In this document: positions 46,400-56,011 of the stretch, piece by piece
Layout: the number at the start of each line of letters is the position of its first letter
Position numbering within the stretch: the stretch's first letter is position 1
From: Streptomyces fodineus
Lineage (GTDB): Bacteria > Actinomycetota > Actinomycetes > Streptomycetales > Streptomycetaceae
NCBI RefSeq assembly: GCF_001735805.1
Contig: NZ_CP017248.1
Location: forward strand, 496,001-560,000
DNA: 64,000 nucleotides
Direction: 5' to 3'
Made by a program: the position numbers and the translations under genes
The notes under the pieces: generated by a model
What the model was told of the DNA's origin: nothing
Database searches by the model: none
What the model saw: only the letters and a program-made list of their open reading frames with translations

Positions 46400-47453
46400 C
46401 CGACGCCGCCGCCACCGGTCATGTGACGGTGCACGAGACACTGCCCTCCCGGGTCCTCCTGGGCGCCGGTGCCCGTCATGCCGTCCCCGAGGAGACCGAA
46501 CGGCTCGGCTCCGGCCGGGTGCTGCTCGTCGCCACGGGTTCGGCCCGAAAGGCGGCCGACGAACTGGCCGCCGCCCTCGGCCCCCGTCTGGCGGCGCGTT
46601 TCGGCCGGCCCGTCGCGCACACCCCGGTCGCCGTCACCGAGGAGGCACTGGAACTGCTGCGCACGTCCAACGCCGACAGCGTGGTGGCCCTCGGGGCGGC
46701 TCCGCCGTCGGCCTGGCCAAGGCGCTGGCGGTGCGCACCGGGCTGCCGCAGGTGGCCGTGCCCACGACCTACGCGGGCTCCGAAGTGACCCCCGTGCTGG
46801 GCGAGACGAGGGACGGTGTGAAGACCACCCGCCGCGATCCGGCCATCGCGCCGGGCACCGTCGTCTACGACCCGGAGCTGACCCTCCTCATGCCGCCCGG
46901 TCTCACCCTGACCAGCGCCCTGAACGCCCTCGCCCACGCGGTGGAAGCCCTGTGGGCGCCCGATGCGACCGCCGCGAGCGACGCCCTGGCGACCGAGGCC
47001 GCCGACGGCATCCTCTCGGTGCTCCCCGAGGTGCTCGCCGACCCGGCGGGACTCGGGGGCCGCGAGCGCCTCCAGCAGTCCGCCTGGCTGGCCGGTCTCT
47101 GCCTGGCCCAGACCCGTATGGGCCTGCACCACCAGCTCGCCCACGCCCTCGGCGGCACCTTCGACCTGCCGCACGCCGAGCTGCACGCGCTTCTGCTCCC
47201 GCATGTCCTCGCCTTCAACCTGCCGGCCGCGCCGAACGCCGCCGCCCGGCTGGCGCGGATCACGGGCGGCGACCCGGTGACGGTCGTCGGCGGCCTGGCC
47301 CGGAGCCACACCGGTCCGACCACGCTCCGCGCCCTCGGTGTGCCGCGTGAGGGGCTGCGGGCCGTCGCCGGGCGGGTCGCGGCCCAGCCCTACCCCAACC
47401 CTCGTACGCCGGAGGCGGAGGCGGTGACGCGGCTGCTTCAGGACGCCTGGTGA
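46396..47453 (+). pseudogene. maleylacetate reductase (iron-type alcohol dehydrogenase), interrupted by a 1-nt deletion
   Basis: The first frame runs from ATG 46396 (HETLPSRVLLGAGARHAVPE) to LLRTSNADSVVALG. The second frame resumes with GLAKALAVRTGLPQVAVPTT-like sequence and carries YAGSEVTPVLGETRDG, ALNALAHAVEALWAP and HHQLAHALGGTFDLPHAELH, where metal-binding histidines sit. Family members read VALGGGSAVGLAKA at the join; the DNA has GGGG at 46693-46696 where GGGGG would restore the frame. The full protein would be about 352 residues. It is either a sequencing error in a homopolymer or a recent inactivation. Confidence 0.85.
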
Positions 47454-47471
47454 CCGGCCCGGGTCACCAGG
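47446..47471 (+). terminator. hairpin at the end of the dioxygenase/reductase operon
   Basis: CCTGGTGACC (47446-47455) and GGTCACCAGG (47462-47471) are perfect 10-bp arms with a 6-nt loop. The stem includes the stop codon of the reductase. It lies between convergent genes and may serve both. Confidence 0.65.
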
Positions 47472-47506
47472 ACTCCGGTCGGTCCAGGGACTGAACGGGC
47501 TTGTGG

Positions 47507-48283
47507 TCAGCCCACGTTGCGGTGGCCTGAGGTGAAGCGGGACGGTGGCATGCCGAAGGCACGGGTGAAGGCGGCGGTCAGTGCGGCGGGAGAGGCATAG
47601 CCGAGGCGGCCGGAGACCTCGGTGACCGACGCCGTACGCAGCAGCGGAAGGGCGGCGAGCAGGCGCGCGCGGGTGCGCCAGACCGCCGGGCTCTGCCCGG
47701 TCTCGGCCCGGAAACGCCGGGTGAAGGCCCGTTCGCTCATGGCCGCCCGCGCGGCCCATGCCGCGTTGGTGACCCCGGCGTCCGGGGCGGCCAGGTACGC
47801 ACGGCAGATCGCCGCGAGGTCGGGGGCGGCGGGGATCGCGACGTGGAACGGCAGCGGGGTGAGCGCGGCGATCTCGTGCAGGAGGAGCGCCACGACACAG
47901 CCCTCCCGGCCGGAGAGGCCGTAGTCGGCCTCGAACTCGACCGCGGCCAGGAGCAGTTCGCGCAGCAGCGCCGGAACGTCCACGACCGTGCAGGTGGCGG
48001 GCCACCACGGCACGGCGTCCGGCTCGATGTACAGGCTCCGGGTGCTGACCTCCAGCATGCGGACCCGGTGCCGGGTGGTGGCCGGGATCAGTACGGCCCG
48101 CTCCGGCGGGACGGTCCAGGTGCCCTCGGGGGTGTCGACGACCATGATGCCGGTGGCGCCGTAGAGGAACTGTGCGCGCCGGTGCCGGTGCCAGTCGAGC
48201 ACCTGACCCCGCGGGTAGTCGGTGCCGATGGGCAGGACGGCCCGGTCGACATGGTCGACGTCGTCCAGGGAGACGTTCTTCAC
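47507..48283 (-). CDS. AraC-family transcriptional regulator
   Basis: Encodes 258 residues from GTG 48283. The N-terminal cupin sensor has GQVLDWHRHRRAQFLYGATG, then PPERAVLIPATTRHRVRM. The C-terminal AraC double HTH is WAARAAMSERAFTRRFRAET and VTEVSGRLGYASPAALTAAF. It is divergent from the TauE gene and convergent with the dioxygenase operon. Its target is probably one of these; the neighbouring exporter is the more typical partner. Confidence 0.9.
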   Translation of the reverse strand: MKNVSLDDVDHVDRAVLPIGTDYPRGQVLDWHRHRRAQFLYGATGIMVVDTPEGTWTVPPERAVLIPATTRHRVRMLEVSTRSLYIEPDAVPWWPATCTVVDVPALLRELLLAAVEFEADYGLSGREGCVVALLLHEIAALTPLPFHVAIPAAPDLAAICRAYLAAPDAGVTNAAWAARAAMSERAFTRRFRAETGQSPAVWRTRARLLAALPLLRTASVTEVSGRLGYASPAALTAAFTRAFGMPPSRFTSGHRNVG

Positions 48284-48367
48284 GCGGCCACTGTAGGGGC
48301 CGAGTCTCGAAGGAATGGTGCCGGGCATCGCATGCGGGCAGATCACCGCAGCTGGTGAGGTGGCCGT

Positions 48368-49177
48368 GTGGACTTCTTGGTACTGCTCGGGGTCGGACTC
48401 CTCACCGGGGTGACGACCGTCTTGTTCGGGTTCGGCGGCGGGTTCGTCGCGGTCCCGGTCGTGGTGTGGGCGAACGCGGCCCTCGGCGCGGACGCGATGC
48501 GGGTGGCGACGGCCACCTCGGCCCTGGTCATGCTGGTGAACGCGGCGTTCGCCACGGCCGTCACACCCCGGCATGTCCTCGCGGCCCTGCGCAGCAGCGG
48601 CACCCTGTTGCTCCTGCTGGCGGTCGGCGCCGCGGCCGGTGCGCTCGCCACCCGCCACGCGCCTGCCGGTCAGGCCCACTGGGGCTTCGTCGTCTACGTC
48701 GCGCTCACCATCGTCGATCTGCTCCTGCGCCCCGGATTTCTGCGTCCGGGCCGACCCGGCGGGAAGGTCGCCAAATCCCGCGAGGTGGCCCGTCCGCTGC
48801 CCGCCGTCCTCGGTGCCCCGATCGGCGCGGTGGCGGCCTTCCTCGGCGTGGGCGGGAGTGTCATGACCGTTCCCGCGCTACGGCGCGCCGGGCACCCGAT
48901 GCGGGTGGCGACCGCACTGGCCAATCCCCTCACGCTCGCCATCGCGCTGCCCGCCACCGCACTGTCCCTGCACGGCACGGACACCGTCGCCGCACACGCC
49001 CACCCGCACCTCGTCGGCCTCGTCGACCTCCGCGCGGCCGGGGCGCTGCTCGCCGGCGCCCTGCCGGTCATCGCGGTGCTGCGGCGACGCCCGCCCCGGA
49101 TCCCGGACCGCGCCTACGCCTGGGCGTACCTCGCGCTGCTCGGTGTCGTGGAGCTCGCGATGCTGCTCGCGGGCTGA
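48368..49177 (+). CDS. TauE/SafE-family anion exporter
   Basis: Encodes 269 residues from GTG 48368 with GTGAGGTGG upstream. About eight membrane helices are visible in two related halves. The first repeat has GLLTGVTTVLFGFGGGFVAV; the second has GAPIGAVAAFLGVGGSVMTV. This GxGGG/GVGGG duplication is the family hallmark. Members export sulfite, sulfoacetate or organic acids. It is divergent from an AraC regulator. Confidence 0.9.
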   Translation: MDFLVLLGVGLLTGVTTVLFGFGGGFVAVPVVVWANAALGADAMRVATATSALVMLVNAAFATAVTPRHVLAALRSSGTLLLLLAVGAAAGALATRHAPAGQAHWGFVVYVALTIVDLLLRPGFLRPGRPGGKVAKSREVARPLPAVLGAPIGAVAAFLGVGGSVMTVPALRRAGHPMRVATALANPLTLAIALPATALSLHGTDTVAAHAHPHLVGLVDLRAAGALLAGALPVIAVLRRRPPRIPDRAYAWAYLALLGVVELAMLLAG

Positions 49178-49205
49178 GGCGGACGCCAGGGCTTCCCGGC
49201 TGCCG

Positions 49206-50282
49206 TCAAGAAGCCTTGCGCTGACGCCTGATCGGTTCCCCCACCCGGTGCATGTGGGTGAGGGCCTCGCGGTAGGACCGGATCAGGCCGGTCTCGTGGT
49301 ACGGGACGCCGATCTCCGCGCAGTACGCGCGCACGAGGACCTGGGCCCGCCGCAGGTGGGGGGTCGGCATGCTCGGGAAGAGGTGGTGCTCGATCTGGTA
49401 GTTGAGCCCGCCGAGCAGCACATCGATGAGCCGGCCGCCGCGTACGTTGCGGGAGGTGAGGACCTGGCGGCGCAGGAAGTCGGGCCGTTCGTCACCGGTG
49501 AGCGTGGGCATGCCCTTGTGGTTCGGTGCGAAGGTGCAGCCGAGGTAGACGCCGAACAGGCACTGGTGCACGGCGAGGAACGCGATGGCCTTGCCGGCCG
49601 GGAGCACGAGGAACAGCGCGGACACATAGGCCGCGAGGTGCAGGAAGAGCAGGCCGCCCTCCAGCATCCGGTGCTTCATGGACGGCGAGCGCAGCGCCCG
49701 CACGCTTGCGACGTGCAGGTTGAAGCCCTCCAGTGTCAGCAGCGGGAAGAACAGCCACGCCTGGTGGCCGCCGATGAGACGGGCCAGACCACGGCTGTCG
49801 CGGGCCTGGGCCTCGGACCACACGAGGATGTCCGGGGCGACGTCCGGATCGAGTTCCTCGTGGTTGGGGTTGGCGTGGTGACGGGTGTGCTTGTTCATCC
49901 ACCAGCCGTAGCTCATGCCGATCCCGAGGTTGCCGAAGAGCCGGCCCCATGCCTCGCTCGGCCGGGCGCGCCGGAAGACCTGACGGTGCGCCAAGTCATG
50001 TGCCACCAGGGCGACCTGACCGAACACCAACGCGAGGAAGGCGGCCACCGCCAGCTGCCACCAGGTGTCGCCGAGCGCGAGGAAGGTCCCCCAGCCCGCC
50101 GCCAGCAGCCCGATCACCATGGCGAGCCGTGCCGTGTAGTAGCCGGGGCGCCGCTTCAGCAGCCCGGCCTCGGCGATACGCCGGTTCAGCCGGGCGAAGT
50201 CGCTGCCTGCTCCGGAGCCGGACGGGCGGGGCCGTGCGGCCGACGCCTCGGTGGCGACCGAGGCATGAGTGGAAATCGTCAT
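49206..50282 (-). CDS. membrane fatty acid desaturase (acyl-lipid type)
   Basis: Encodes 358 residues from ATG 50282. The three histidine boxes of the di-iron site are present: AHDLAHRQVF, NKHTRHHANPNHEE and NYQIEHHLFPSMP. The QIEHH form of box 3 is typical of front-end, delta-6-like and bacterial acyl-lipid desaturases. Hydrophobic segments surround them (MVIGLLAAGWGTFLALG, LAVAAFLALVFGQVALV). It introduces a double bond in a fatty acyl chain using O2 and an electron donor that is not encoded nearby. Confidence 0.93.
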   Translation of the reverse strand: MTISTHASVATEASAARPRPSGSGAGSDFARLNRRIAEAGLLKRRPGYYTARLAMVIGLLAAGWGTFLALGDTWWQLAVAAFLALVFGQVALVAHDLAHRQVFRRARPSEAWGRLFGNLGIGMSYGWWMNKHTRHHANPNHEELDPDVAPDILVWSEAQARDSRGLARLIGGHQAWLFFPLLTLEGFNLHVASVRALRSPSMKHRMLEGGLLFLHLAAYVSALFLVLPAGKAIAFLAVHQCLFGVYLGCTFAPNHKGMPTLTGDERPDFLRRQVLTSRNVRGGRLIDVLLGGLNYQIEHHLFPSMPTPHLRRAQVLVRAYCAEIGVPYHETGLIRSYREALTHMHRVGEPIRRQRKAS

Positions 50283-50481
50283 GCCGTCGAGTCTCGGCAC
50301 GGCCGTTCGACCGGAACAGCCTGCCAGTCACCGGACCGGACGGGGGGCTTTCCCTACGACGATCAGGGTGTTGCCACCACTCCACATGCGCTGACCACGG
50401 CTTTCTCGGGAGGGTGGCAACACGGGGCTGATACGGGGCGGCTCCCCCGGCGGACCACAGGGGCCCCGTTTCGGTCTCCGG

Positions 50482-51480
50482 TCAGCGCCCGGCGAGGAGT
50501 TCGAGGGTGTCGATCACGCGGTGGGAGAAGCCCCACTCGTTGTCGTACCAGGCGACCACCTTGATGTGACGGCCGTCGACACGGGTGAGGGCGGAGTCGA
50601 AGACCGACGAGGCCGGGTTGCCGGTGATGTCGGACGACACGAGCGGGTCGTCCGAGTACTCGAGGATGCCGGCGAGCGGCCCCTGGGCGGCGGTACGGTA
50701 CGCCGCCAGTACCTCGTCGCGGGTCACGTCGCGGGCGACGGTCGTGTTGAGTTCGACGATCGAGCCCACCGGAACGGGCACGCGGATCGAGTCGCCCGAC
50801 AGTTTGCCGTCGAGGTTCGGCAGCACGAGGCCGATCGCCTTCGCCGCGCCCGTCGTGGTCGGCACGATGTTGACGGCGGCGGCGCGGGCACGGCGGGCGT
50901 CGCGGTGCGGACCGTCCTGAAGGTTCTGTTCCTGGGTGTAGGCGTGCACCGTCGTCATGAAGCCGTGCTCGATCCCGGCGAGTTCGTCCAGCACGGCGGC
51001 CAGCGGCGCGAGCGCGTTGGTGGTGCAGGAGGCGTTCGAGACGATCGTGTGCAGTGCCGGGTCGTACGCGTCGGTGTTGACGCCGTACGCGAGCGTGACG
51101 TCGGCGCCGTCGGAGGGCGCGCTGACGAGCACCTTCCGCGCGCCCGCGTCGAGGTGTGCGCGGGCGGCCTTCGCCGAGGTGAAGCGGCCGGTCGCCTCGA
51201 GGACGATGTCCACGTCGAGTGCGGCCCAGGGCAGTCGGTCCGGTTCACGCTCGGCGAGGACCTTGATGCGCCGGCCGTCGACGACGAGGGTGTCCCCGTC
51301 GACGGTCACGGGGCGGCCGAGCCGTCCGGCCGTGGTGTCGTAGGCGAGCAGCCGGGCGAGGGTGGCTGGTTCCGTGAGGTCGTTCACGGCGACGACCTCG
51401 AGGGCGCTGTCGCGTTCGAGGAGTGCGCGCAGCACATTGCGTCCGATGCGGCCAAATCCGTTGATGGCTATGCGAGTCAA
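50482..51480 (-). CDS. gap: glyceraldehyde-3-phosphate dehydrogenase, type I
   Basis: Encodes 332 residues. It begins with TTG at 51480 (MTRIAINGFGRIGRNVLRAL, the standard N-terminus), with AAGGGA about 9 nt upstream; a TTG start is uncommon. The NAD-binding fold, catalytic cysteine in SNASCTTNALAPL, catalytic histidine in TTVHAYTQEQNLQD, and the C-terminal WYDNEWGFSHRVIDTLELL are complete. Core Streptomyces genomes usually have another gap gene in the gap-pgk-tpi cluster; this isolated one is probably an extra copy. A GlxA-like regulator lies about 107 bp upstream on the same strand. Confidence 0.95.
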   Translation of the reverse strand: MTRIAINGFGRIGRNVLRALLERDSALEVVAVNDLTEPATLARLLAYDTTAGRLGRPVTVDGDTLVVDGRRIKVLAEREPDRLPWAALDVDIVLEATGRFTSAKAARAHLDAGARKVLVSAPSDGADVTLAYGVNTDAYDPALHTIVSNASCTTNALAPLAAVLDELAGIEHGFMTTVHAYTQEQNLQDGPHRDARRARAAAVNIVPTTTGAAKAIGLVLPNLDGKLSGDSIRVPVPVGSIVELNTTVARDVTRDEVLAAYRTAAQGPLAGILEYSDDPLVSSDITGNPASSVFDSALTRVDGRHIKVVAWYDNEWGFSHRVIDTLELLAGR

Positions 51481-51587
51481 GAGTGGAGTCCCTTCACGTG
51501 CCCTCGGTTCCCCATCAGCGTCGCGTGCCGTGTCCGCTCATGACAGTGTCGAGAGCGCCACCGTTCGCAAGAATCTCGCCAGGGCGG

Positions 51588-52544
51588 CTACTCGCCCTGG
51601 GTGAAGGTACGCCGGTATTCGCTGGGGGTGGTGCCGAGGATCTGCTGGAAGTGGGTTCGCAGGTTCGTGCCGGTGCCGAGACCGACGTCGGCGGCGATCT
51701 GCTCGATGCTGCGCTCCGAACGCTCCAGCAGTTCCCTGGCCAGGTCGACGCGGGCACGCATGACCCACTGCATCGGGGTGTACCCGGTGTCCTCGACGAA
51801 GCGCCGGGAGAACGTGCGCGGCGAGACCGCGGCATGCCGGGCGAGCACGGTGAGGGTGAGGGGCTCGCCGAGGCGGTGCAACGCCCACTCGCGGGTCGCG
51901 GCGAACCGCTCGCCCAGCGACTCGGGCACGCTGCGCGGCACGTACTGGGCCTGGCCTCCGCTGCGGTAGGGTGCGGCGACCAGGCGCCGCGCCGCATGGT
52001 TCGACACGGCCACCCCGAGGTCCTTGCGCAGGATGTGCAGGCACAGATCGATGCCGGAGGCGGCGCCGGCCGAGGTCAGCACGCTGCCCTCGTCGACGAA
52101 GAGAACGTTCTCGTCGACCTGGACGAGCGGATGCTTCTGCGCGAGCGCTCGCGAGTAGTGCCAGTGCGTCGTCGCGCGCTTGCCGTCGAGCAGGCCCGTG
52201 GCCGCGAGCGCGAAGGCCCCTGTGGAGATGGCGGCGAGCCGCGTGCCCCGGGCGTGGGCGGCGAGCAGCGCGTCGACGACGGGGCGTGGCGGATCCTCGC
52301 GGTCCGGAAACCGGTACCCGGGAATGAAGACGATGTCGGCCCACGCGAGCGCCTCCAGGCCATGGGCGACGTGGTACGACAGCCCGTCCCCGCCCGTGAC
52401 GAGCCCGGGCGCCGCCCCGCACACCCGCACCTCGTACGGCATGCTCGCCCGCGTGGTGAACACCTGCGCGGGAATCCCGACGTCCAGCGGCTTGGCACCT
52501 TCGAGCACGAGGACGGCGACGCGTTGCAGGCGGGGGGACGGCAC
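51588..52544 (-). CDS. GlxA-family AraC regulator with DJ-1/PfpI domain
   Basis: Encodes 318 residues from GTG 52544. The N-terminal DJ-1/PfpI-like domain has VAVLVLEGAKPLDVGIPAQV, and ISTGAFALAATGLLDGKRAT at the position of the DJ-1 nucleophile elbow, where the usual Cys is replaced. The C-terminal AraC HTH has LTLTVLARHAAVSPRTFSRR, IEQIAADVGLGTGTNLRTHF and TPSEYRRTF. It is directly upstream of gap on the same strand, so it may control that gene. The effector is unknown. Confidence 0.92.
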   Translation of the reverse strand: MPSPRLQRVAVLVLEGAKPLDVGIPAQVFTTRASMPYEVRVCGAAPGLVTGGDGLSYHVAHGLEALAWADIVFIPGYRFPDREDPPRPVVDALLAAHARGTRLAAISTGAFALAATGLLDGKRATTHWHYSRALAQKHPLVQVDENVLFVDEGSVLTSAGAASGIDLCLHILRKDLGVAVSNHAARRLVAAPYRSGGQAQYVPRSVPESLGERFAATREWALHRLGEPLTLTVLARHAAVSPRTFSRRFVEDTGYTPMQWVMRARVDLARELLERSERSIEQIAADVGLGTGTNLRTHFQQILGTTPSEYRRTFTQGE

Positions 52545-52623
52545 GGGACACAGGGTACGAGAGGCTCAGGCTGCGGCGTCGCGATCGGCGGGCACAGGCT
52601 CTCCGACGGGCGGCCTACGACGA

Positions 52624-52656
52624 CGGGCCCCGCCGGTGGGGAACCGACGGGGCCCG
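52624..52656 (-). terminator. hairpin after argG
   Basis: CGGGCCCCG (52624-52632) and CGGGGCCCG (52648-52656) are perfect 9-bp arms; CGGT and ACCG pair inside the loop. It lies 31 bp downstream of the argG stop in the direction of its transcription. Confidence 0.7.
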
Positions 52657-52686
52657 CTGCCCAAGGCGTTCGGCCGGTGAGCGGTG

Positions 52687-54177
<1,491 letters not shown>

Positions 54178-54282
54178 TCACTCCAACCTGGCATGTGGCC
54201 TCCGGCTGCGACAGCATGGAGCCGCCGCGGTGGGCGGGCCCCGACCGCCTCACCCGGCCGAGGGGAAGGAGACCGATCCGCC

Positions 54283-55101
54283 ATGGCCGACCCCACCACC
54301 GCCCCGTCGCTACGAACCACACCCGAAGGCCTTGTCTGGGAACCCAGCGAACGCTGGGTACGGGGCCGCACAGGCGAGGTCACCGTCGTCGACAGCCGCC
54401 ACCCGGTGCTCGTGTGGGAGCCCGGCGTCCCCGTGCCGCTGTACGCCTTCCCGCGCGCGGAGGTCCGCGAGGACCTGCTGCGCCCCGCGAAGCACCCGCC
54501 GACCGGAGCCCATACCGGATCGACGCTGTTCTACGACCTCGAAGTGGGCGGCGAGCTGCTGGGGAACGCGGCCTGGACGTTTCCCGCCGAGGACCTGGCC
54601 GGCCACATCGCCTTCGAATGGTCCCGGCGCACCGGCAGGGGGCTGGACCACTGGTACGAGGAGGAAGAGGAGATCTTCGTCCACCCCCGCGACCCGCACA
54701 AACGGGTCGACGCCATCCCCAGCAGCCGGCACGTCGTCGTCGAGATCGGCGGCAGGGTCGTCGCCGACACCCGCCGCCCGGTGCTGCTCTTCGAGACCGG
54801 TCTGCCCACGCGCTACTACGTCCCGCGCGAGGACGTCCGCCTCGGCCTGTTCCGCCCCACCGAGCACCACACCGGCTGCCCCTACAAGGGCACGGCCGAG
54901 TACTGGTCCTGGCACGGTGAGCGCGACGAGGAGAGTGAGGCGGACGTCCCGCCCGACGTCGTATGGAGCTATCCCGAGCCGCTGCCCGCGGTGGCCGCGA
55001 TCAAGGGACTGCTGGCGTTCTACAACGAGGCCGTCGACATCACGGTGGACGGTGAACGCCTCGAACGGCCGGTCACGCACTTCACCCGGACAGCTCGATG
55101 A
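54283..55101 (+). CDS. double DUF427-domain protein
   Basis: Encodes 272 residues from ATG 54283 with AAGGAG upstream. Two similar units are seen: VTVVDSRHPVLVWEPGVPVP with LYAFPRAEVREDLLRPA, and VVADTRRPVLLFETGLPTRY with YVPREDVRLGLFRPTEHHTG. Each continues with a tryptophan- and acid-rich part (NAAWTFPAEDLAGHIAFEWS; SYPEPLPAVAAIKGLLAFYN). DUF427 has a small barrel fold of unknown activity. It is divergent from argG. Confidence 0.88.
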   Translation: MADPTTAPSLRTTPEGLVWEPSERWVRGRTGEVTVVDSRHPVLVWEPGVPVPLYAFPRAEVREDLLRPAKHPPTGAHTGSTLFYDLEVGGELLGNAAWTFPAEDLAGHIAFEWSRRTGRGLDHWYEEEEEIFVHPRDPHKRVDAIPSSRHVVVEIGGRVVADTRRPVLLFETGLPTRYYVPREDVRLGLFRPTEHHTGCPYKGTAEYWSWHGERDEESEADVPPDVVWSYPEPLPAVAAIKGLLAFYNEAVDITVDGERLERPVTHFTRTAR

Positions 55102-55178
55102 CGCGCCGGCAGGACGGAATCCTCTCGTAGAAATTCATGGCGCTTGTACGGGACCGGTGCGCCGTCGGCCCGGCCAGG

Positions 55179-55736
55179 TCACTGTCGGCCGCCGAACGTC
55201 CAGGCATGGACCTCGACGTCCGCGTACCGGTCCGCGGTCAGCACGGCTCGTGCCGCGTCCGGGTCGGGCGCCCGGAGCAGTGCCGCCGTGCCGAGCCAGG
55301 TGGCGCCGTCGTCGGAGAGCAGCGGTCCGTACGCGATCAGCTCGTCCCGGTCCGGCGGCGGCACGTCGCGGACGGCGTCGGACGGCTGCGCGGCGCCGAG
55401 GCCGAGCACCAGATACCGGTTGCCGCCGGTCCGGCCCCCGGGGAAGTCCCACATGGTGCGCCCCAGCGTGTTGCGCCAGCGGCGCAGCAGTACGTCCCGG
55501 TACACGCCGGCCTGGTAGTTGGGTTCGTCGAAGGCGAAGGCCCGCGCCGCCGCGGAGTCCGGCAGGTCGAGGATGTGCACGCTGCCGGTGGGCGTCTCGT
55601 CGTCGGCGGCCAGGGTCGGGCCGCGGGCGATCATCTCCATGGCGTACTGGTCCATGTAGGCCCAGTGCCGTTCCAGCAGCTCATCGCGCAGGGGCAAGGA
55701 GCCGGGCCGATCACGGTGGTAGCAGAGGAACTCCAT
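55179..55736 (-). CDS. tandem YCII-related domain protein
   Basis: Encodes 185 residues. Two YCII-like halves are visible: MEFLCYHRDRPGSLPLRDEL, with AMEMIARGPTLAADDETPTG and FAFDEPNYQAGVYRDVLLRR; then LIAYGPLLSDDGATWLGTAA and DRYADVEVHAWTFGG. YCII proteins are ferredoxin-like, with a His/Asp pair proposed for catalysis, but functions are mostly unknown. GGAGG lies 10 nt before ATG 55736; GTG 55742 is possible but too close. Confidence 0.8.
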   Translation of the reverse strand: MEFLCYHRDRPGSLPLRDELLERHWAYMDQYAMEMIARGPTLAADDETPTGSVHILDLPDSAAARAFAFDEPNYQAGVYRDVLLRRWRNTLGRTMWDFPGGRTGGNRYLVLGLGAAQPSDAVRDVPPPDRDELIAYGPLLSDDGATWLGTAALLRAPDPDAARAVLTADRYADVEVHAWTFGGRQ

Positions 55737-55804
55737 GACCACAGACCCTCCCCGACCCCGGCCCGCGCCTCAACTGCTTTCGGCGGCACGTGGACCCCTG
55801 TCGA

Positions 55805-55966
55805 CGCGCCATCTGGCTCGCCCGGGCCCTGCCGGACGACGGCTGCCTGGTCACGCTCGAGAGCGACCCCGACTACGCCGCCGTCGCCGCGGCCAACATC
55901 TCCCGTGCCGGACTGGACCACATCGTCGACATCCGCGTCGGCAAGGCGCAGGAGCGGAGGGGGTGA
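55805..55966 (+). pseudogene. O-methyltransferase fragment
   Basis: About 50 residues, IWLARALPDDGCLVTLESDP, DYAAVAAANISRAGLDHIVD, then IRVGKAQERRG, match the SAM-binding part of catechol-type O-methyltransferases, where the typical text is STIWLARALP and VTLExDP. The gene's front (glycine-rich loop) and most of the catalytic domain are missing, so it is a remnant. Confidence 0.5.
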
Positions 55967-55979
55967 CTCGCCCCCCTCC
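55956..55979. terminator. hairpin between convergent genes
   Basis: GGAGGGGG (55956-55963) and CCCCCTCC (55972-55979) are perfect 8-bp arms with an 8-nt loop. It lies 33 bp after the stop of the penicillin-binding protein gene on the minus strand. Confidence 0.5.
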
Positions 55980-56011
55980 ACAAGTTCCGTACGGCTCGGG
56001 GTCGTTGGCGA

